From Balanoglossus misakiensis (lineage: Eukaryota; Hemichordata), in assembly GCA_040954595.2 (NCBI GenBank), contig CM082581.2, positions 7,874,001 to 7,938,000 on the forward strand: a stretch of DNA of 64,000 nt, given 5' to 3'. The notes below the pieces were generated by a model. The model was not told the DNA's origin. It ran no database searches and saw nothing but the letters and a program-made list of their open reading frames with translations. Position numbers and translations under genes: made by a program. This document shows, piece after piece, positions 12,245 to 27,300 of the stretch; the stretch's first letter is position 1; each line of letters begins with the position of its first letter.

Positions 12245-12519
12245 AATAAATCAGTGCATTCATCCTGGGATTGGTTCACTGTGTGATCGATTGTTTTGGA
12301 TAAAGTTGCTGAGCATCGTTATTGGAAAGGAAAGAAGTTTATAAGACTTATGTTAGAAAACGAGAGAATGGGATGTGGTTTTGGTTTTTTAGCTGATAGC
12401 GCCACCACACGATTGAATGTCTTTCTTCAATGCCTTCGTTTTAAGATCCCTGTGCTAATTACCTTAGCACCCATACTCTTCTGCGCGCGTACAACCATAT
12501 AGTTCGAGCGTCGAATAAA
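12245..12519 (+). terminator. Candidate poly(A) signals
   Basis: AATAAA hexamers at 12245-12250 and 12514-12519 downstream of the PKHD1L1-like stop codon. Both are candidates only. Confidence 0.4.
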
Positions 12520-14449
12520 AAAATGAACGGTGTCATCACACTGGATTGACCGACTAAGTGTGAGACAATAGATTGAGTGCGAATATTAATATTGATGATG
12601 GTGGTGGTGGCTGCTGAAAGATTAATCCTGCCCGGGCGCTAGCCGGCGCACTGCCTTCGCACATACATTGTAACTGGATCATCTTTCAGTCTCGTGGTGG
12701 TGGTGGTGGTGATGATGATGATGATGATGATGATGAGGAGGAGGATGATGATGAGGATGATGATGATGATGTGTCAAAATTATCGGTCAGTGGCTATTCT
12801 CCTCTTTTCCTTGTTAGATAGGAAGCAGATGTGCTCACGTTGTCATTTTTAACATACTACTTTCGGTCACGTTGCAGATTGACAGAGACGACACAAAATC
12901 ACCGTAAATTACTGAACTCTCAACTTATTATAAGTTATTATATGCCCAGTGTTGCGGATGCTCGCAATCTCCCGGACCACGGATTTAGGCCACGAGTGAC
13001 TTACCTACAACATAAAATAGTCCCACCGGGCGGTCATAAAAATTAACGACGTCTTACTTTAATACGCTCTGTCATATGTACCTACACAACAACATCACAA
13101 ATTAACTCCAGGGGAAAACTATCACCATGGTGAATCATACAAGATAACAAAACATGTTTTCGAGATCGTTCGTTTGCAGGGAAGGAAATTGACAATAGAA
13201 AATGCATAGAATTTAGAAGATAGGATTTTAACGAGAATAACTGCTTTTGGACTCTTATTTTTGTTAATTTGCAAAGGAAAGTTGGCGCGTTGTCAGCATC
13301 ACTGACCTTTTTGGACGACCTGATAAGAGTTTTTTTGTCTGTGTGTGTCTGTGTGTGCCCCTTTTATAACGATTTATTATTGTTTGAACCATAAACGGTT
13401 TTCTTCGTGGGGTAAACAAATCTGTCTAGCTTGGCGTAAGAGAAAACTCATGATCAGAATTTTGATTAGTTGGAGCAAATATTGATCTCGGCACGCTCTC
13501 TCCTGCCGACAGAGTGAACAACCAGCCTCGCCAAGACAGTTAACGCGCTCTCAAACATATATCCAAACTTACGCCGGGCATTGTAAAGTAGGCCTACCAC
13601 AATAAAAACGAAAGGCTTTAGTTTTTTTTCATATATATAGAACTTCAATGGCGACGAAAAAGTCTTTTGTTTGGCTACGAAAGGTAGTCATGCGTGACCT
13701 CGCCCCAAATTTTCTCACAAACACTGCTTGTGACGTCATAGCTTGTCGAATGGTAACCAACATCATATGTACTCTGTCGTCATAAACAACTACACGCAGC
13801 GCGTTTGTTGAAAATTTGACGGTCCTTTTTTTATTTGCTGATTTCTTAAGTGTGGAAACAAAAGCTTTTAAGAAAACCGCAGGCCCTACAGGTAGCTATG
13901 CCAACCAGACCATTGTTCTGCTAGTATGATCCATTAATAATTTAGAGGCCAGTTCCGATTATTTCAACTGTTATGATACTTTAATTTCTGTATAAAGTTA
14001 AATTTTGTAATCAAAATTAACAATGTTGAGGTGCGCTTCTGAACCCAGCTGATATAAAATTCACGACACGTCCTCTACACCAACACCCCTCTGTGAAAAA
14101 TAGTATCGACCATTAATGAGAAAAAGGGTCATATATTTGATAAATGCCCCTGCGAATTTCATGCCAGAGAAAAGGGTGTTATAAAACGTGGACTGTTGGC
14201 ATCGTGGAATCTGGATCGTGTCGCCGTGGTTTGATCAACGATCGGTCTCTTTTTCTGGATAATCGTAGCTCGCAATTTGTGTCACGAAGCATCAACGTTT
14301 AAGTGGAATTTGGAACACAAAACACGGGCGTAACACTGGTAGCACGGTTGAAAACAAGGCAGCTCTCACCTATTTACGTGCACTGTGTTTCGACAGCGGC
14401 TGGTGAAGCAGGGATTTATACTGAGGTGAACTCCTAAAATCGGTGTCGC
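12520..14449. other. Intergenic region between PKHD1L1-like and prominin genes
   Basis: No coding block recognised. It contains a GGT/GAT repeat cluster at 12693-12771. Nearby, CTGAAAGAT (about 12614) and ATCTTTCAG (about 12681) form a short inverted pair. The final kilobase should include prominin promoter sequence. Confidence 0.6.
12693..12771. repeat. Compound (GGT)n–(GAT)n–(GAG)n microsatellite
   Basis: Trinucleotide array grading from GGT to GAT to GAG and back to GAT within about 80 bases. A shorter GGT tract lies about 100 bases upstream. Confidence 0.95.
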
Positions 14450-14458
14450 TATATATAG
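14450..14458 (+). promoter_or_regulatory. TATA-like element of the prominin gene
   Basis: TATATATAG lies about 150 bases before the prominin ATG at 14602. A start site about 30 bases downstream would leave a 5' UTR of about 120 bases. Assignment is by position and sequence only. Confidence 0.4.
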
Positions 14459-14601
14459 TGTACTCTAAATCGCGACGAGGCTTGCGGCTTCAGTCCGCAT
14501 CCAACGGACGATATAACCGCCTGTGCCCGGCAAGACCCGGGAGAGAGCCCAGGAGGAGAGAGTGATTTTCTATTCCGAGGCTACATCCAACGTGATCCAA
14601 G

Positions 14602-15008
14602 ATGGAGTCAAGGAGAACGACACTCCATCTCCTATTCGCATTCGTTTTAGCATTTACACTGGCGACGTCGGAAGTCAGCGCGACGGACAACATCAACGAC
14701 GACGGGAACATTACATGGGCCGATTTCCCCGCGGGAGAGGAGTACCTAACCCCAGACGAGTATGACGAAGGTGAACCACCACTGCCAGCGATGTGGGACA
14801 TGATGTACGGTTGGATTAACACGATTTCACCAGGAGAACTTCCATACGGTATGGGGTCATTAAACAAATATGTTCGAAAGTATTCTTAAAATTGGCGGTA
14901 GTTGTTAGTTCTGCTCATCATTATCAGACCGAATCTTTTTTCGTCACCCCATGCACTGGTCACGTTGGTATAATGCATGCCTATCTAGTCAATAATTAAG
15001 AGAGTGAA

Positions 15009-15090
<82 letters not shown>

Positions 15091-17005
15091 GGGGGAGAGA
15101 GGGAGGAGATTTCGTAGCATGTAGAACTTGAAAACTGTAGAACCACAACCTTTCTCACTCAAGCGGTACTTTTAAAGACTCCTCGGAATGTGTAAATTAC
15201 ACAGACCGACAACTCGTCAATTTTTTGTGTTTAACAGAATCCTGACACTATTTTCATGTAGCGACAAAGGGTTCTTCTCTCAATATATTAGATACAAGAA
15301 TGCCAGTTATCCGGTGGAAAGAGAAGGGATATGCGTTGTTGGAGTCGTTAATGAGTGTGATTGTTCGTATAACCCTTTGTTGTGCCTATGGAGGAATTCA
15401 TGGACATTATTCAGTCATGACAGTTGCACAGCCCTTCACTGTCATTGGTGTCATTGTGCAACCAAGCCCATTTGGGGGAGGGGTTTAAGGTCAAGGCCTC
15501 ACTCTATATAGCTGTACAAGACGTGTGTGTGCGACCATGACACCCGCACCTTCAAATTCCATGGAAATTGCCCTCTTACTCATCTTACTATCTAAGTATT
15601 GGGCCTGGCTTTCGTCGGTTCCGCATCATGTTCGTGAAACGCTTTGCTACTTAACACAGCCAACGAAAATAAGATTATTGTATAATCAGTATCTTGTCTA
15701 ATAATTATGATATTAACGTGCGTTTGTTTATTTCCGTGTGCGTCTAAACCATTACTATCCGTGATATACGTTTCACGCGGAGACACTGCACATTCAACAG
15801 GTGGTTCCTGGACACCCGAGTCTGAGCGGAGGAATGCAGACTCTGAAAATACCGCGGTGTTGGCAAATTTTAAGAGGTCTGTTGATTCAGCGCTCTTTCT
15901 TTCCCCCAAAAACGCGACAACCTTGCTCCGACAAACATGACTCGGAAACGGAAATTGTTGAGTGATGAGTGCATATATCGACAATGCACTTGTGTGCTTA
16001 TCAGTTTTTAAGGGCCACTCTCTTGTTGCGTGTGAGCTGGAGGCATGAGCACCGCGAAATCTATCTGAATCTTTCGGATTGAATCTTAGTGAAAGTGATG
16101 TTGAACCGGTTCTGTACACAGTGTAAGTCCACAAAGTTGTAGTGCACGCAACGCATGTCTATCAAACAATTCTACACACATGTACAGACTTATCGGGTGA
16201 GAAAGGCCTACTTTACATGTACATGTACCTGCATACGTGGATTATAGAGCACGGTGGGGAGGGACCGTGGTTAGAGACACGTGCAGTGTTCTGCTCACTC
16301 GGCTTGGAATTTACCTGCGAAAGATTCTGCCGAAACGAAGCTTTCCGCTCGAGCGAGCTTCGAGTTTGTTTATTCAATTCCGCTTCTGAACAGGTGCGTG
16401 CAATGATGCAATAGGGACATCTGGAATCCCGCCAATCAGATCGATTGCGCGATTCAACCGTGTTCTCTACATTAAACTGCCACAAGAAACTTCTGGGCAT
16501 ACACTCAAGCTGCAGTATATATACATCTATAGACCGAAATATCCCCAATTACCAGTTGTAACACATCACACATCCTGTACATGGGTATATACAGCATGTC
16601 TTGGCAACTGTTATACCACTGCAAATACGTACTTGATCTACACAGCCAAATACTGTGACTGTGATTCTAAACGTGTTGGTGTAAATCGATAGCTGCAGTA
16701 ACTATTATACATTTGACCGCAATCTTGTAGTTTGTAAATACCCATTGAACTTTTCCCGATACGTGCCACGACGGCTCTCGTTCAATAGTGACGTGACGGT
16801 GGGTGATTTGTTATCGCGTCGTGACTGTGTTCCAGGACTTTCAACGAAAAAATATCTACACTGATCCGTATGTCGAACCCGCGTTTTCAATGAATCAGTT
16901 CAGAAAAAAGGCAACTCTAATTTTTTTTACGTTTGGAGTATCCGATGTGTATTTTTATCCTGTCACGTGCCAGTTTTTTTAAGTTCTATATTTTTATTAT
17001 GTTAT

Positions 17006-17038
<33 letters not shown>

Positions 17039-20000
17039 GAACATTCTTAACAAATCTGTGCATAATTGCAGTTTTATTGCAAATACTGCTAACAATGGCA
17101 GTACGACGTGACTCATTTGCTTTCCTCGGCTGCACCTTACACCACGAGCCTCCACGTTTAGCGACACGACAATTCAAATAATTCAGGTCACGCCATCAAC
17201 AATCTTGTGTTTTTGCTGGTCGCCTAGCGACGGGCCATTGAGCGAGGCGATTGCATGGCGACAGCGATCAACGTCTCGGCAACAGTCAGTCAGTGACGTC
17301 ATGCACCGCGGAGGCGCGCATTGACTTTCGCGCAGCACACGCAGTGTCGTGTTCTTTTAGAATTTCATTGAAAAATCGTCGACTCAGGGCCAACAAAAAT
17401 AGAAACACACCTTTTACACAAATATTTATTTCCCGTGCGTTCCAAGGATACCTTGTATTGAGTGGGCCTCTTAAATTGCGCGTTGACCTTCTTGTTTATA
17501 CACGCGTGAGTGCCGTGGGGGTCACTGATACATTTCTGCACACCTCAATTCGCCGTGAACTTCGCAACAAGCACAATGGCAATGTCAACAATCATAAATA
17601 TAGTGCTGGAGACAGTGATTTACAAAAGCAGGTGTGGAAGGACTGTGGAAATAGTGACGCTTAAATACGTGATGGCGACTGCAATCTATAAAAACATGTT
17701 GTGAAACGCGCAACAAACAAAAAACAACAACAAAACAAAACAATCTTTGCTTAAGGGAGAATATCACAAATATACATGTATTAACTCTGTACATGTAATA
17801 CCAATCTTGATATTTACATGCACTCGAGCGCACCAGCCAATATATTAGGCCCCCGTGCACATGCGTATTGCACAGCAACCGCTGAAACGTATCGTGCTTA
17901 CGACAGCTGTGATATTTATGGTGATATAAGGTATTTTATTTTCAGATTATGGATGTGGTTTTGAATGGTACGTTCATCAAAAGAAATTAAGACAAATTGT
18001 CTTTTAACTGCATATCCACTAATTATCCAATCCCATACTTACTCGAATGGAAAGGCCGAAGACTCCCCTTTCCGAGTAAACATCAATGAATTCATCAAGA
18101 TAATCAAGGGAATTGGATAAAATATAATGAAAAACTCTCTCAATGTATAGAAAATGTATCCATAATGATTAATATAGGCAGAATCCATTGGGAGAGACAG
18201 AATGATGATCACCATAGCCTGCAGCAAATCAACTCTGTTCTAATGATATGCATTGTCTGTTACATCCTGTCACTTCACACACTGAACTGGTCACACCTAT
18301 AAGCAATATAAGAATGAAGTAAATTTTGGGCTATGCTGCAGGGCTATAACTTAAATGTAGCAGGTTTTAGACATGTAGATGCATAGTATGTCATGTTAGA
18401 GAACTCTCATGACTGCAAACGTTGCGACTGCAATGGTAACCGAACAATGCGAATAAGCAGGTGCCAATTTTAGTTATTTTACAGAAAAGTACATAACGAT
18501 TCTTTTGTCATTATTCGAGCTGGCGGAGGCTGCATTGATGAAAGGGTTTGTAATATTGTAAAACACATGAACCAGATAAACATAGTGAGATAAATTATTC
18601 ATCCATGGACGCAGATAAATTGAATTGCATTGTACACTTAGCAGTTCAACCATTCAACCATGCATGCGATCATACGTCACACGTGGCCTATACATCAATG
18701 TAGTGTGTTGGTCTACGTACCTCGGTGCATAAGAAATAAATCTCTTTTCGGACAGCGGAGTGTACATTGTAAATACGTGAAAGTCGGCCTATTTTTTGAC
18801 CTCGACACGCCAGTTGAACAGCCATTTGATACTTTGGCCTGCTGGTATTAAATGAAGGTATTGATTAGAGCCATAACAACCAAACTCGGCACTAAAAGCA
18901 AGTGGTTGCGATGCAAACCGCTGCAGTGGAACCTCATCACGAGACACACGTACATCACCTAGCCTATACGTGTTTAAATCATGAACTGTCATTTAATCTT
19001 TTTGAAAATGCCTGAAATCTCTATTCAACCGTGCAGTACGTAGGAAACAATGAATGCGCTGAAAATATGGACAGTGCCATGGCATACAGCGCACCACTCA
19101 CAGGCGAGACAACATGCACGTGATTTATTTCCAATGTTTTCAAATGTCTGGCTCATATACAAGGCTTGTGTGTGCACGAAAGAATGAGGGGCTTTGCCAC
19201 ACACCCATAAAGACAAATTCTATCGATTAACGGCCGGTGGCGTGGACACTACCACATGACAAACTGCAACGCATTTTTTAAAGGTCACACTACCAGAACA
19301 GTTTTACCCAACCAGATCCAAACATCAACGCTCGCGTTTCTCTGTCAGGTTAACAATATAACGACAGCACATTATTACGTGGAGACAGCAAATCAAACAG
19401 ATTTCGCAGGATTTTGCAACAACAGGGGAGGTACCACACACTGTTTTCCCTACATGGCGGCGTTTTGCCATTTGGCAAAAAAGGCCAAAAAACTAGAACA
19501 CTACCACGTCTGACCATGGCTAATTCGTACACCAATACCCAAACAACAATATAAACGCGAACTCCCATTGTACGCAAACACAATGTGATAGCTGGGCGGT
19601 GTGTGGAATTGCTTTCTTTTGTGGCACATTATCAGGCACACGCTGACCCACAGTTAGACTGAACTGACCCCAGTGATTTGTCTGCTCTCACTGAAGAAAA
19701 TGAGGAGACCACCTGTTGATTTAGCATCCGAAGTTGCGACTTCAGTGAGTCAGCACGATTCTGGAAACCAAGTAACGTGTAGTTAGCTTTACAAAAAAAT
19801 GCACAAATAACCACAATATTATCAAAATAGAGTGGTTCTGTGTTCGTAAGACGTTGCTGACGTCACGTGGACCAAGATTTGATCCAACCAACATAAAACA
19901 TCCATCTTTATCGACTTATCCCTCTTTAAATGCGCAGTGATGTGGAAATCGCACTGCCACGCAACAACACTGTCATGAAATTAAAGAAATGGAACTTGTT

Positions 20001-23000
20001 AACCGCTGCATGTCAGGTCTGAAAGATTAGCCCGCAAAGGGGAGATCAAACAATCCAACCTGTCAAAAAGTGCAGCGATGAAGGGAATCTGGTATTTTCA
20101 CAATGTAATTGTTCAAACAACGCAATTGGCTAGTTACATAGCGACAAACGTAAGTGTCATGTTTCTCATAAGATGTATTGTTTGAGAAAATAACGCACTC
20201 CAAGTCTTAACTTATTAATATCGACCACGCTGACAACATATAAGCCCCCGGCTTTGTTGTTATGACGAAATTAATGACCACGAAATGAAAGTTTCAAGCC
20301 TTAAGACATATTTTACCTTTTCTTGAAGTGGGCATGTGTCTACGTGAGGATCTGCATAATTTGGTTGCCAAGCCCACCCCTAAATGGTTAAAAGAATATA
20401 CAAATCTATGTACAGATGTACTCAGGCCGTTACCTCTCATCGAAAGCCCCATTTACCCTTATTTCAGCGTGGTGTACACGCCAAAGCAGTTTTGAGACAT
20501 TAACTCACATGGAGAATGTCAAGAGATCGTACTGTGTGTGAGAGACTCGACACAATTCACTATAAAGGTCACTTGATGAGAATAATATGAATGCCCTTGT
20601 ACAAAATACCATATACTTTGATATTTCAGTATTTCTTCGTTTTCGCTCAGAACGGAAGAACCCGAAACTGAAATCGCATTGAAAACGTTCCTTGAAATTC
20701 TAACCTGCACTGTTTCTTCTGGCAAAAACTTAGGAATTGTATACATTGTCAATGTAGCCTGCCTGCATTTTCGATTGAAAGCGCAGGTAGGTGTGCTCGG
20801 GCATAATGTGAAACCAAAGCCTGTTCACCAACCTGCCATGCATATTTAATGTTTAAAATGAACAGACTGGTGTAATGTAATAACTCGGCTGGCACAAGCT
20901 GGCAAGTAAAGTATACATGTCTTTCAATTGCGCCCAATGCTGTTGTTTTTTATTTCGGCAATCGCTATAGTGTACCTGAAATTCTACTCTGCCTGTACTC
21001 TTGAAATCAAAGAATGCACTGGCGCAATGCCAGAAATAACCTGAAACTTCATGCATTGATTGTGTCTATCACAGTCTTTTCTGGATATGTACATGGAGTA
21101 TTCATTCAGTGTGCCTGCCCGGATTCGCCCCTTCCCCCCACTGAGCAAATACTAGTATGACACGGAGGTTATCCGAGTCACTCTGTTTGTCTGAAAATCA
21201 TTCTGTGAGGCATGGAGATTCTGCATCTGACGGATTAGGCGTCACGGTCGCTTTATGTTGTTATGCGTCGTCTGGCCAATTTATTACACGTTGTTACCTT
21301 AGTACATGTACCAGTTTACGGCTTAAAAACAGACTTTGCACCACATTAAACATGATTGGCAGTGATTTGAGTATGGCAGCAATTTAGGGGGTGGGGTGCA
21401 AACCTGGTAAGGGCAACATGTTCACGTGCTGTGATTGTTTACATGTAAGTGATCACCTGTCAATTATTGAAGAAAAAATGAAAATTAAACCGAAAAAGAC
21501 GTTGCTTTTATTGAAAATTCGCCATGAAAAATGTCTGCTAGCCAAATTGAAAATGAATCCGGTCACATTACAGAAAATGCATTATTAAGATGCCCCTGGC
21601 GCTGTGTATCAGAGAATAAAAGAACAGATGGATTTCATCAAAGTTTGCACACTCCACTCTGTGAAAGGGTTGGATGTCATCTTTACCAGCATGGCTCCGT
21701 ATTTGTCGTGAAGATTTTCAATAAGAGGCAGTGATTTCACAAGAGTTTAAGTGCATTAAAAATGAATAAAAAATTGCTAAATGGTCACCAAATTGATTGA
21801 CATGACTTGTTGTCATGGATGCCAAACAAAGTATTATCTGGCCTTGTCCAACGTGTTTTTCTATTGCATTCACACAGGTCTGTTCATTGCAACTTCTCTT
21901 AATTGACTGAGGGAAAGGAAGAGAGAAAATTGTTTCCTTTATAGAAACTGAAATGAGACTCAACATGACTAATTGCCTTCTACTAATTGTCTATATCGCC
22001 ATGTCCTTTCACTGGATAAATTTCTTCGTCAATGAAAGGGGTCTTGTCATTGCAACATGAACCTGACCCACGTTCAAGGTTATTTTAACCATAGACCCTG
22101 CATGAGAACGGCTATGGTTTAACCGTCATTTATTTATCTGCCATTGTGTTTTACCTACGTGCAGAAATGACCCCTGATTCAGTACTAAGTGTGCATTTGA
22201 TATAATGGCAGTCAGGGCAATTGTTCTTGAAAATAGCGAATAAGCGAAATCTGTTCTATTCACAGTACATGTATACCATTCCCAAATTGTTGGCGCACGC
22301 TCACGTGACCACTCCCCCAAATCAGAGGAAGTGGCGATCACTAGAGACGTCGCTTTTGTTTGTCGAGTGAATACAAACGTTCACAGTGAGCAATGGTGAC
22401 GTCGATCGAACGACCATTTTGTTCCGACACGACGGATTTCTAAAGGCTCGACGCTGGGGTCAAATAAACGTTATGGTTTTCCGTAGAACACACGATTTGC
22501 TGTCTCATTCATCAAAGCCCAGATGCTGAGGGCCTTGGCTCTCTTCAGTCTGTGTGTCACGCGTCTAGCAACAGTGTTATGGCCTCGTAAACAAGCGAAG
22601 TAAACAATGCATCAGTGACAGAGGACGAAATCGCCACTTTCTCTCGGAAAGCACGGTCTTGTGTTGAGTGTGAGAGCGACAGAATTTTGCGCTCAATAGA
22701 TACAAAATCTATTTTTATAATAAATATTGTAAAATTAAATCTAATCAAGAAAATTCGGTAGTCGACAACTTCACGAAGTGTCAGCAGATATAAATCCTGT
22801 TATCAAGAGGACAGTCACATTTGCTCCCATACAAAACGAGATCGTACAGTAGTGAGCGTGGCGTCATTTCATTTAGATATTCACAATTCAATATGTAGAC
22901 GACAGTATTTGTGTTTTGGAGCTAAGGTTCTGCGATGAGCAAGCTTATACAGCTCACTACAAAGCCACAAACACAATAGCATTCACCCAGGCCTATTTAC

Positions 23001-24310
23001 GACCAAACGAGGCCATCAATTCCAGAAAGGTTCAGCATGGCCGTTCCGATTGAATGCTATACATAAATCAACCTATGAAATGTGTCATATGTATGGAAAT
23101 AGATTTGTAAAAGAAAACACTGATGATCGAAGCAAGCATAGGTGTCGCCGTTTCTAGAACCTGCTGTTAGTGTTAGAGGGCGTTCTTTTACAATGCCGGG
23201 GCAAGGCACGATGACTGTCCAGTCTAACCAAACTTACAGACTATTAAGTGGTGGCAACAGAGTAGAATATGGGCTTTAATCTTTGTTTTAAGATTTGTGT
23301 GGGTATAAATATGCCCTTTTATTGTTTTTGCAGCTGAAATCGGAAGTTTATTTAGTGGCGGCGGCATGGACATGACATCTGTACAAGGACTTGTGATGGA
23401 TGTAAGTATTCACTCTGTTACAGAACCTGTTCTGTGTCTGTCTGTCCGTCTGTTTAACTGACTACATACAGTATCATTGATTTGCTACACCTAGTCTGTT
23501 TCTCATAAAAACAGAAATTTCACGCGTCGAAGAAGTGTTGTACAGTGAAGATGAAAACGATTGCACATGTCACTTTATCAACAAATCATGTCTTTTATAA
23601 TTTGACAGAACTTGGCAAGCGTGTTCGCCGGCTTTGCAGTCTGCATCGCCATTGGTTTTCTGTTCCTGTTGATCTTCCCCATCGTCTGCTGCTGTTTCTG
23701 CTGTTGCCGGATGTGCGGCAACTGTGGCGGCAAGATGCACCAGAAAGAGACAAGCTCGTTGAAATGCAAGAAGTTTGTCTTCCTCGCCCTCCTCCTGACC
23801 ACCACCTTTTTCCTGGGGTAGGTACCGCGAGAATCCACGAGATTCTCACCCACGTACTCTAAGGCAACAATCATCCCCTATATTATCTATGGTCAACTGA
23901 AGCTAGCTCAACACGTCTACTTGGACGATAATCCTAAATAGGGAAATACATGTAGTTAAACTAAGTAACGTTTCCTCAGATTTTGTAATTTGAATTTACC
24001 CCAATGACAGATTTGGAGTTGCGTGCGGATATTTTGTCAACGAACGTACAGAGGATGTCCTACTCGGCTTGGAAGATAATATCGTTAACACCATAGATGA
24101 CATGTTGAAGTTTGTCAACAACACTGTTCAGGTTTGTTGAGTTAAATCGTTCACTGAAACTCGTAAATATGGAGTCGATAAAATTTCAAACCTGTTTATG
24201 TAAATTCAAATAAATCCAAAATTTCTTGACAATATTCCGTGGCCCAATATTTACATTTACTTGTGTTTGAGTGGGCCTTTAAATAAGCTTGAATTGAAAA
24301 AGCTGAAATT

Positions 24311-24365
<55 letters not shown>

Positions 24366-27300
24366 TGTTTCGTTGCATTCATTATTCTATTTTCAGGAGC
24401 TGACCTTTGTTGCTCTTGACCAGACAGTCTGGCTCATAGGCCAAGTTATGAATGATTTTGCAGGTCAGTACACGATAACATTAAAATGCACATATTTCAC
24501 TAATGATCCACTATAACAGACGGAGAGAATGTTTGATGCCATTTTACATATTGTATACCTATTTGTGCCTTTGTTTGTTTCCAGACGTTGGTGGAGTCCT
24601 TGGTACGGCCATTTATGACAGCGCAGCAGTAAATATCCAACCAGCTGTAGATGCAATGATTACAGTAGTAGATAGTAAGTACTACTAATAAACTTTACCT
24701 CCGTGTAAACGACTTCCCATGTAATACAAAAAAGTTAGTGATTTTTACTGAACTGCGTTTGAAGGTGCCCCTTGGGATTTATGCCTCACAGCGTCTGAAG
24801 TATTTGCTTTAAGTTGTCAACACTGAGCACTGACTCCTCCGATCCTGTTTACAGATATTGAAAACACCAAAACTGATCTGGAAGAATTGCAAACTCTCTC
24901 GGCGGCTCTGAAGACTGACTACGATGCATTTTGTGCCGCTCTAGATGTTTTTAAAACAACTGTTAACAGTATGTATGCAGATGCAGGATGTACAGGGGCA
25001 ACTTGTCCAAATCCCGGACGCCCGAAACCAACAAACATGAAATGTGTCGCTCCAATACCTAAGTATGATACGGTGAGTAAAGATCCATTCCATGAAAATT
25101 ACATTTGACAAGTGAATACTGATAGCGTGTTTGCGTTTGATGGTGTAACTGTTCGCTAATCTATGTTGATTTTCAGTATTTTTTGTTTTGTGTATTTATA
25201 ATGCAATTTCTCGTTCAAGATTCCCGAAACATGGGGAAATGCCCAGCATTTAGGTTTATCAACACAACATATATTTGTATAGCCATTCTCATTGTTCAAA
25301 ATTTGAATTCATTATTTTTTTCTTCAAACCATGCCTGTTATATTTGATTGCAATAGGTTACAAACGGTGAAACATTTCCCGATGTTGAAGTCGCCGCGGC
25401 AATAGTATCTTTAGACAACATCCTGGCAGACGATCCACAAGCCGAAGCTGAGGCCGTAAGTATGCGAACATTTCGGAAAATAAAACATTATCCAGAATGT
25501 AACTGGACAAGATATATGCATATTTTTTACATGAACGGTAACAATACAATAATCTTGATGTCTTCAACATCGTAGGGTGCTGACCAATTTGAACGTATCC
25601 CGCAACGGGTTCAAAATGCAAGTGACGCAGCAATTGCAGGTAAAAAATATATATTTGGTGAAGTACTAGTCTATTGCTCATGCAAGATATTTGTGAGAAA
25701 ATATACACATATTGTTCACCATCGCAACCAACGTGGTTCTTTACATTGCAATTCCACTGTACATCTTGACAAACAGTGCGACGTTACGTTTCATCCTATT
25801 TCTGTGTTGTTTTGATTTAACACGTATTGGGTGGCAGGGTCTCTCTGAGTTTTAGCTAATTGTCAATTAATGTGAATTATGCATATCTTGTAACTTCTTC
25901 AGCTATCAACGGTACATTCACCCCATTTATAAGTCAAATCGAGGGTGCGCTGGCTCCACTGACGAGCCAGTTAAATGGGGTAGGTACACATTATTTAAAT
26001 CACGTGAACTCAATATTCATCGCATGTACGTGTGTGTGTGACATGTACATGTATGTATGTATGTATGTATGTATGTATGTATGTATGTATGTATGTATGT
26101 ATGTATGTATGTATGTATGTATGTATGTATGTATGTATGTATGTATGTATGTATGTATGTATGTATGTATGTATGTATGTATGTATGTATGTATGTATGT
26201 ATGTATGTATGTATGTATGTATGTATGTATGTATGTATGTATGTATGTATGTATGTATGTATGTATGTATGTATGTATGTATGTATGTATGTATGTATGT
26301 ATGCATGCATGCATGCATGTATGCATGTATGCATGTATGTATGTGTTATACATACATCATTAATTCAAAGAGTACGTCAGCAACAAAAATGTTCGTTTTT
26401 CTTTCAATGTGTGCAGAACCAAGTTCAATTATTGATATCTAAGTTTTTACTTCATGAGCAATGTTACGTTTGAAAACTTGTCTGTGGTAACACTACGGTA
26501 TTGTTATATAATATACCTTTGATTTATCGTGCCGAGTAAAATACTAAAGATGGGGCTTTAACACGTTTTTATTATACTTAATTTAGATGGTTGGTGGTGT
26601 CCAGGGTATTAAAGACGGTATAAGTGGAGCGTCTCAGCTTCTAGCCGAATATGATATCTATAGGTAAGACAGACGACTTTATATTTTTAGAGCAGACGTT
26701 TTATACTTGTGTATTAACGGGTTTCGTCGTTTACTGTAAGCGTTTGAGTAACTTAATAAAACCACTTCCAAGTTACATGGCCACTCCGTGAAAGTCTGTT
26801 ATCGGATAGATCTCAACTTTCCGTGACTTTGTTTATTCGTACACATTTCGTGAATTTGATGATGTGCCTGTTTAATCGCTAGTACAAATATCCTTACCCT
26901 TAACATGTTTTTTCATATTTGTTGCAGGACCTACGCAATGTACGGGCTACACGGCGTTGTTGTGCTGGTTGTTCTGTTCAATGTTATCGGTGTCGTGTTT
27001 GGGCTTACCAACTGCATAGCCAATCCCACCCCGACAGAGAGGTCGGCCTTGTCAAACTGTGGCGGACTGTTCCTCATGGCGTGAGTGAATCTTCTATAAT
27101 GACAAAATCGACTGTGAAGAATGGGAAATGGGTCCAAATGTTACCCAGTTGATAGCCCGCATTCATTTCATCTGTTTTTTCTCGCCTTCTTAGGTCGGCT
27201 GGTTTCTGTTTTATTTTCGCGAGCTTCTACATGTTGCTGACAGTTTTTCCCTTTTTGATTGGTGCACCTATCAACAAGTTCATCTGCCAGCCTCTTCTCA

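Larger units (their letters stand above)
10547..12519 (+). other. 3' untranslated region of the PKHD1L1-like gene
   Basis: AT-rich non-coding sequence downstream of the TAG at 10544-10546. The only AATAAA hexamers I find are at 12245-12250 and 12514-12519, implying a 3' UTR of about 1.7–2.0 kb if one of them is used. No further coding block is seen. Confidence 0.5.
14849..23333 (+). other. 8.5 kb first intron of prominin
   Basis: No additional exon with matching phase was found between the signal-peptide exon and exon 2. It contains a (GA)n tract (15011-15089), a (GAT)n tract (17006-17038), an X-box-like site (17219-17231), and a CpG-richer block around 22,300-22,640 with TGACGTC. That block could be an alternative promoter or enhancer. 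Open frames in it look random. Confidence 0.6.

Noticed and set aside
15592-16134. 180-codon minus frame in prominin intron 1
   Set aside because: No recognisable domain, composition like the surrounding intron, and no splice partners seen.
26000-26473. Long open frames encoding Tyr/Val/Cys/Met or His/Thr/Tyr/Ile repeats
   Set aside because: Produced by the GTAT microsatellite, which has no stop in any frame; it lies in a prominin intron.
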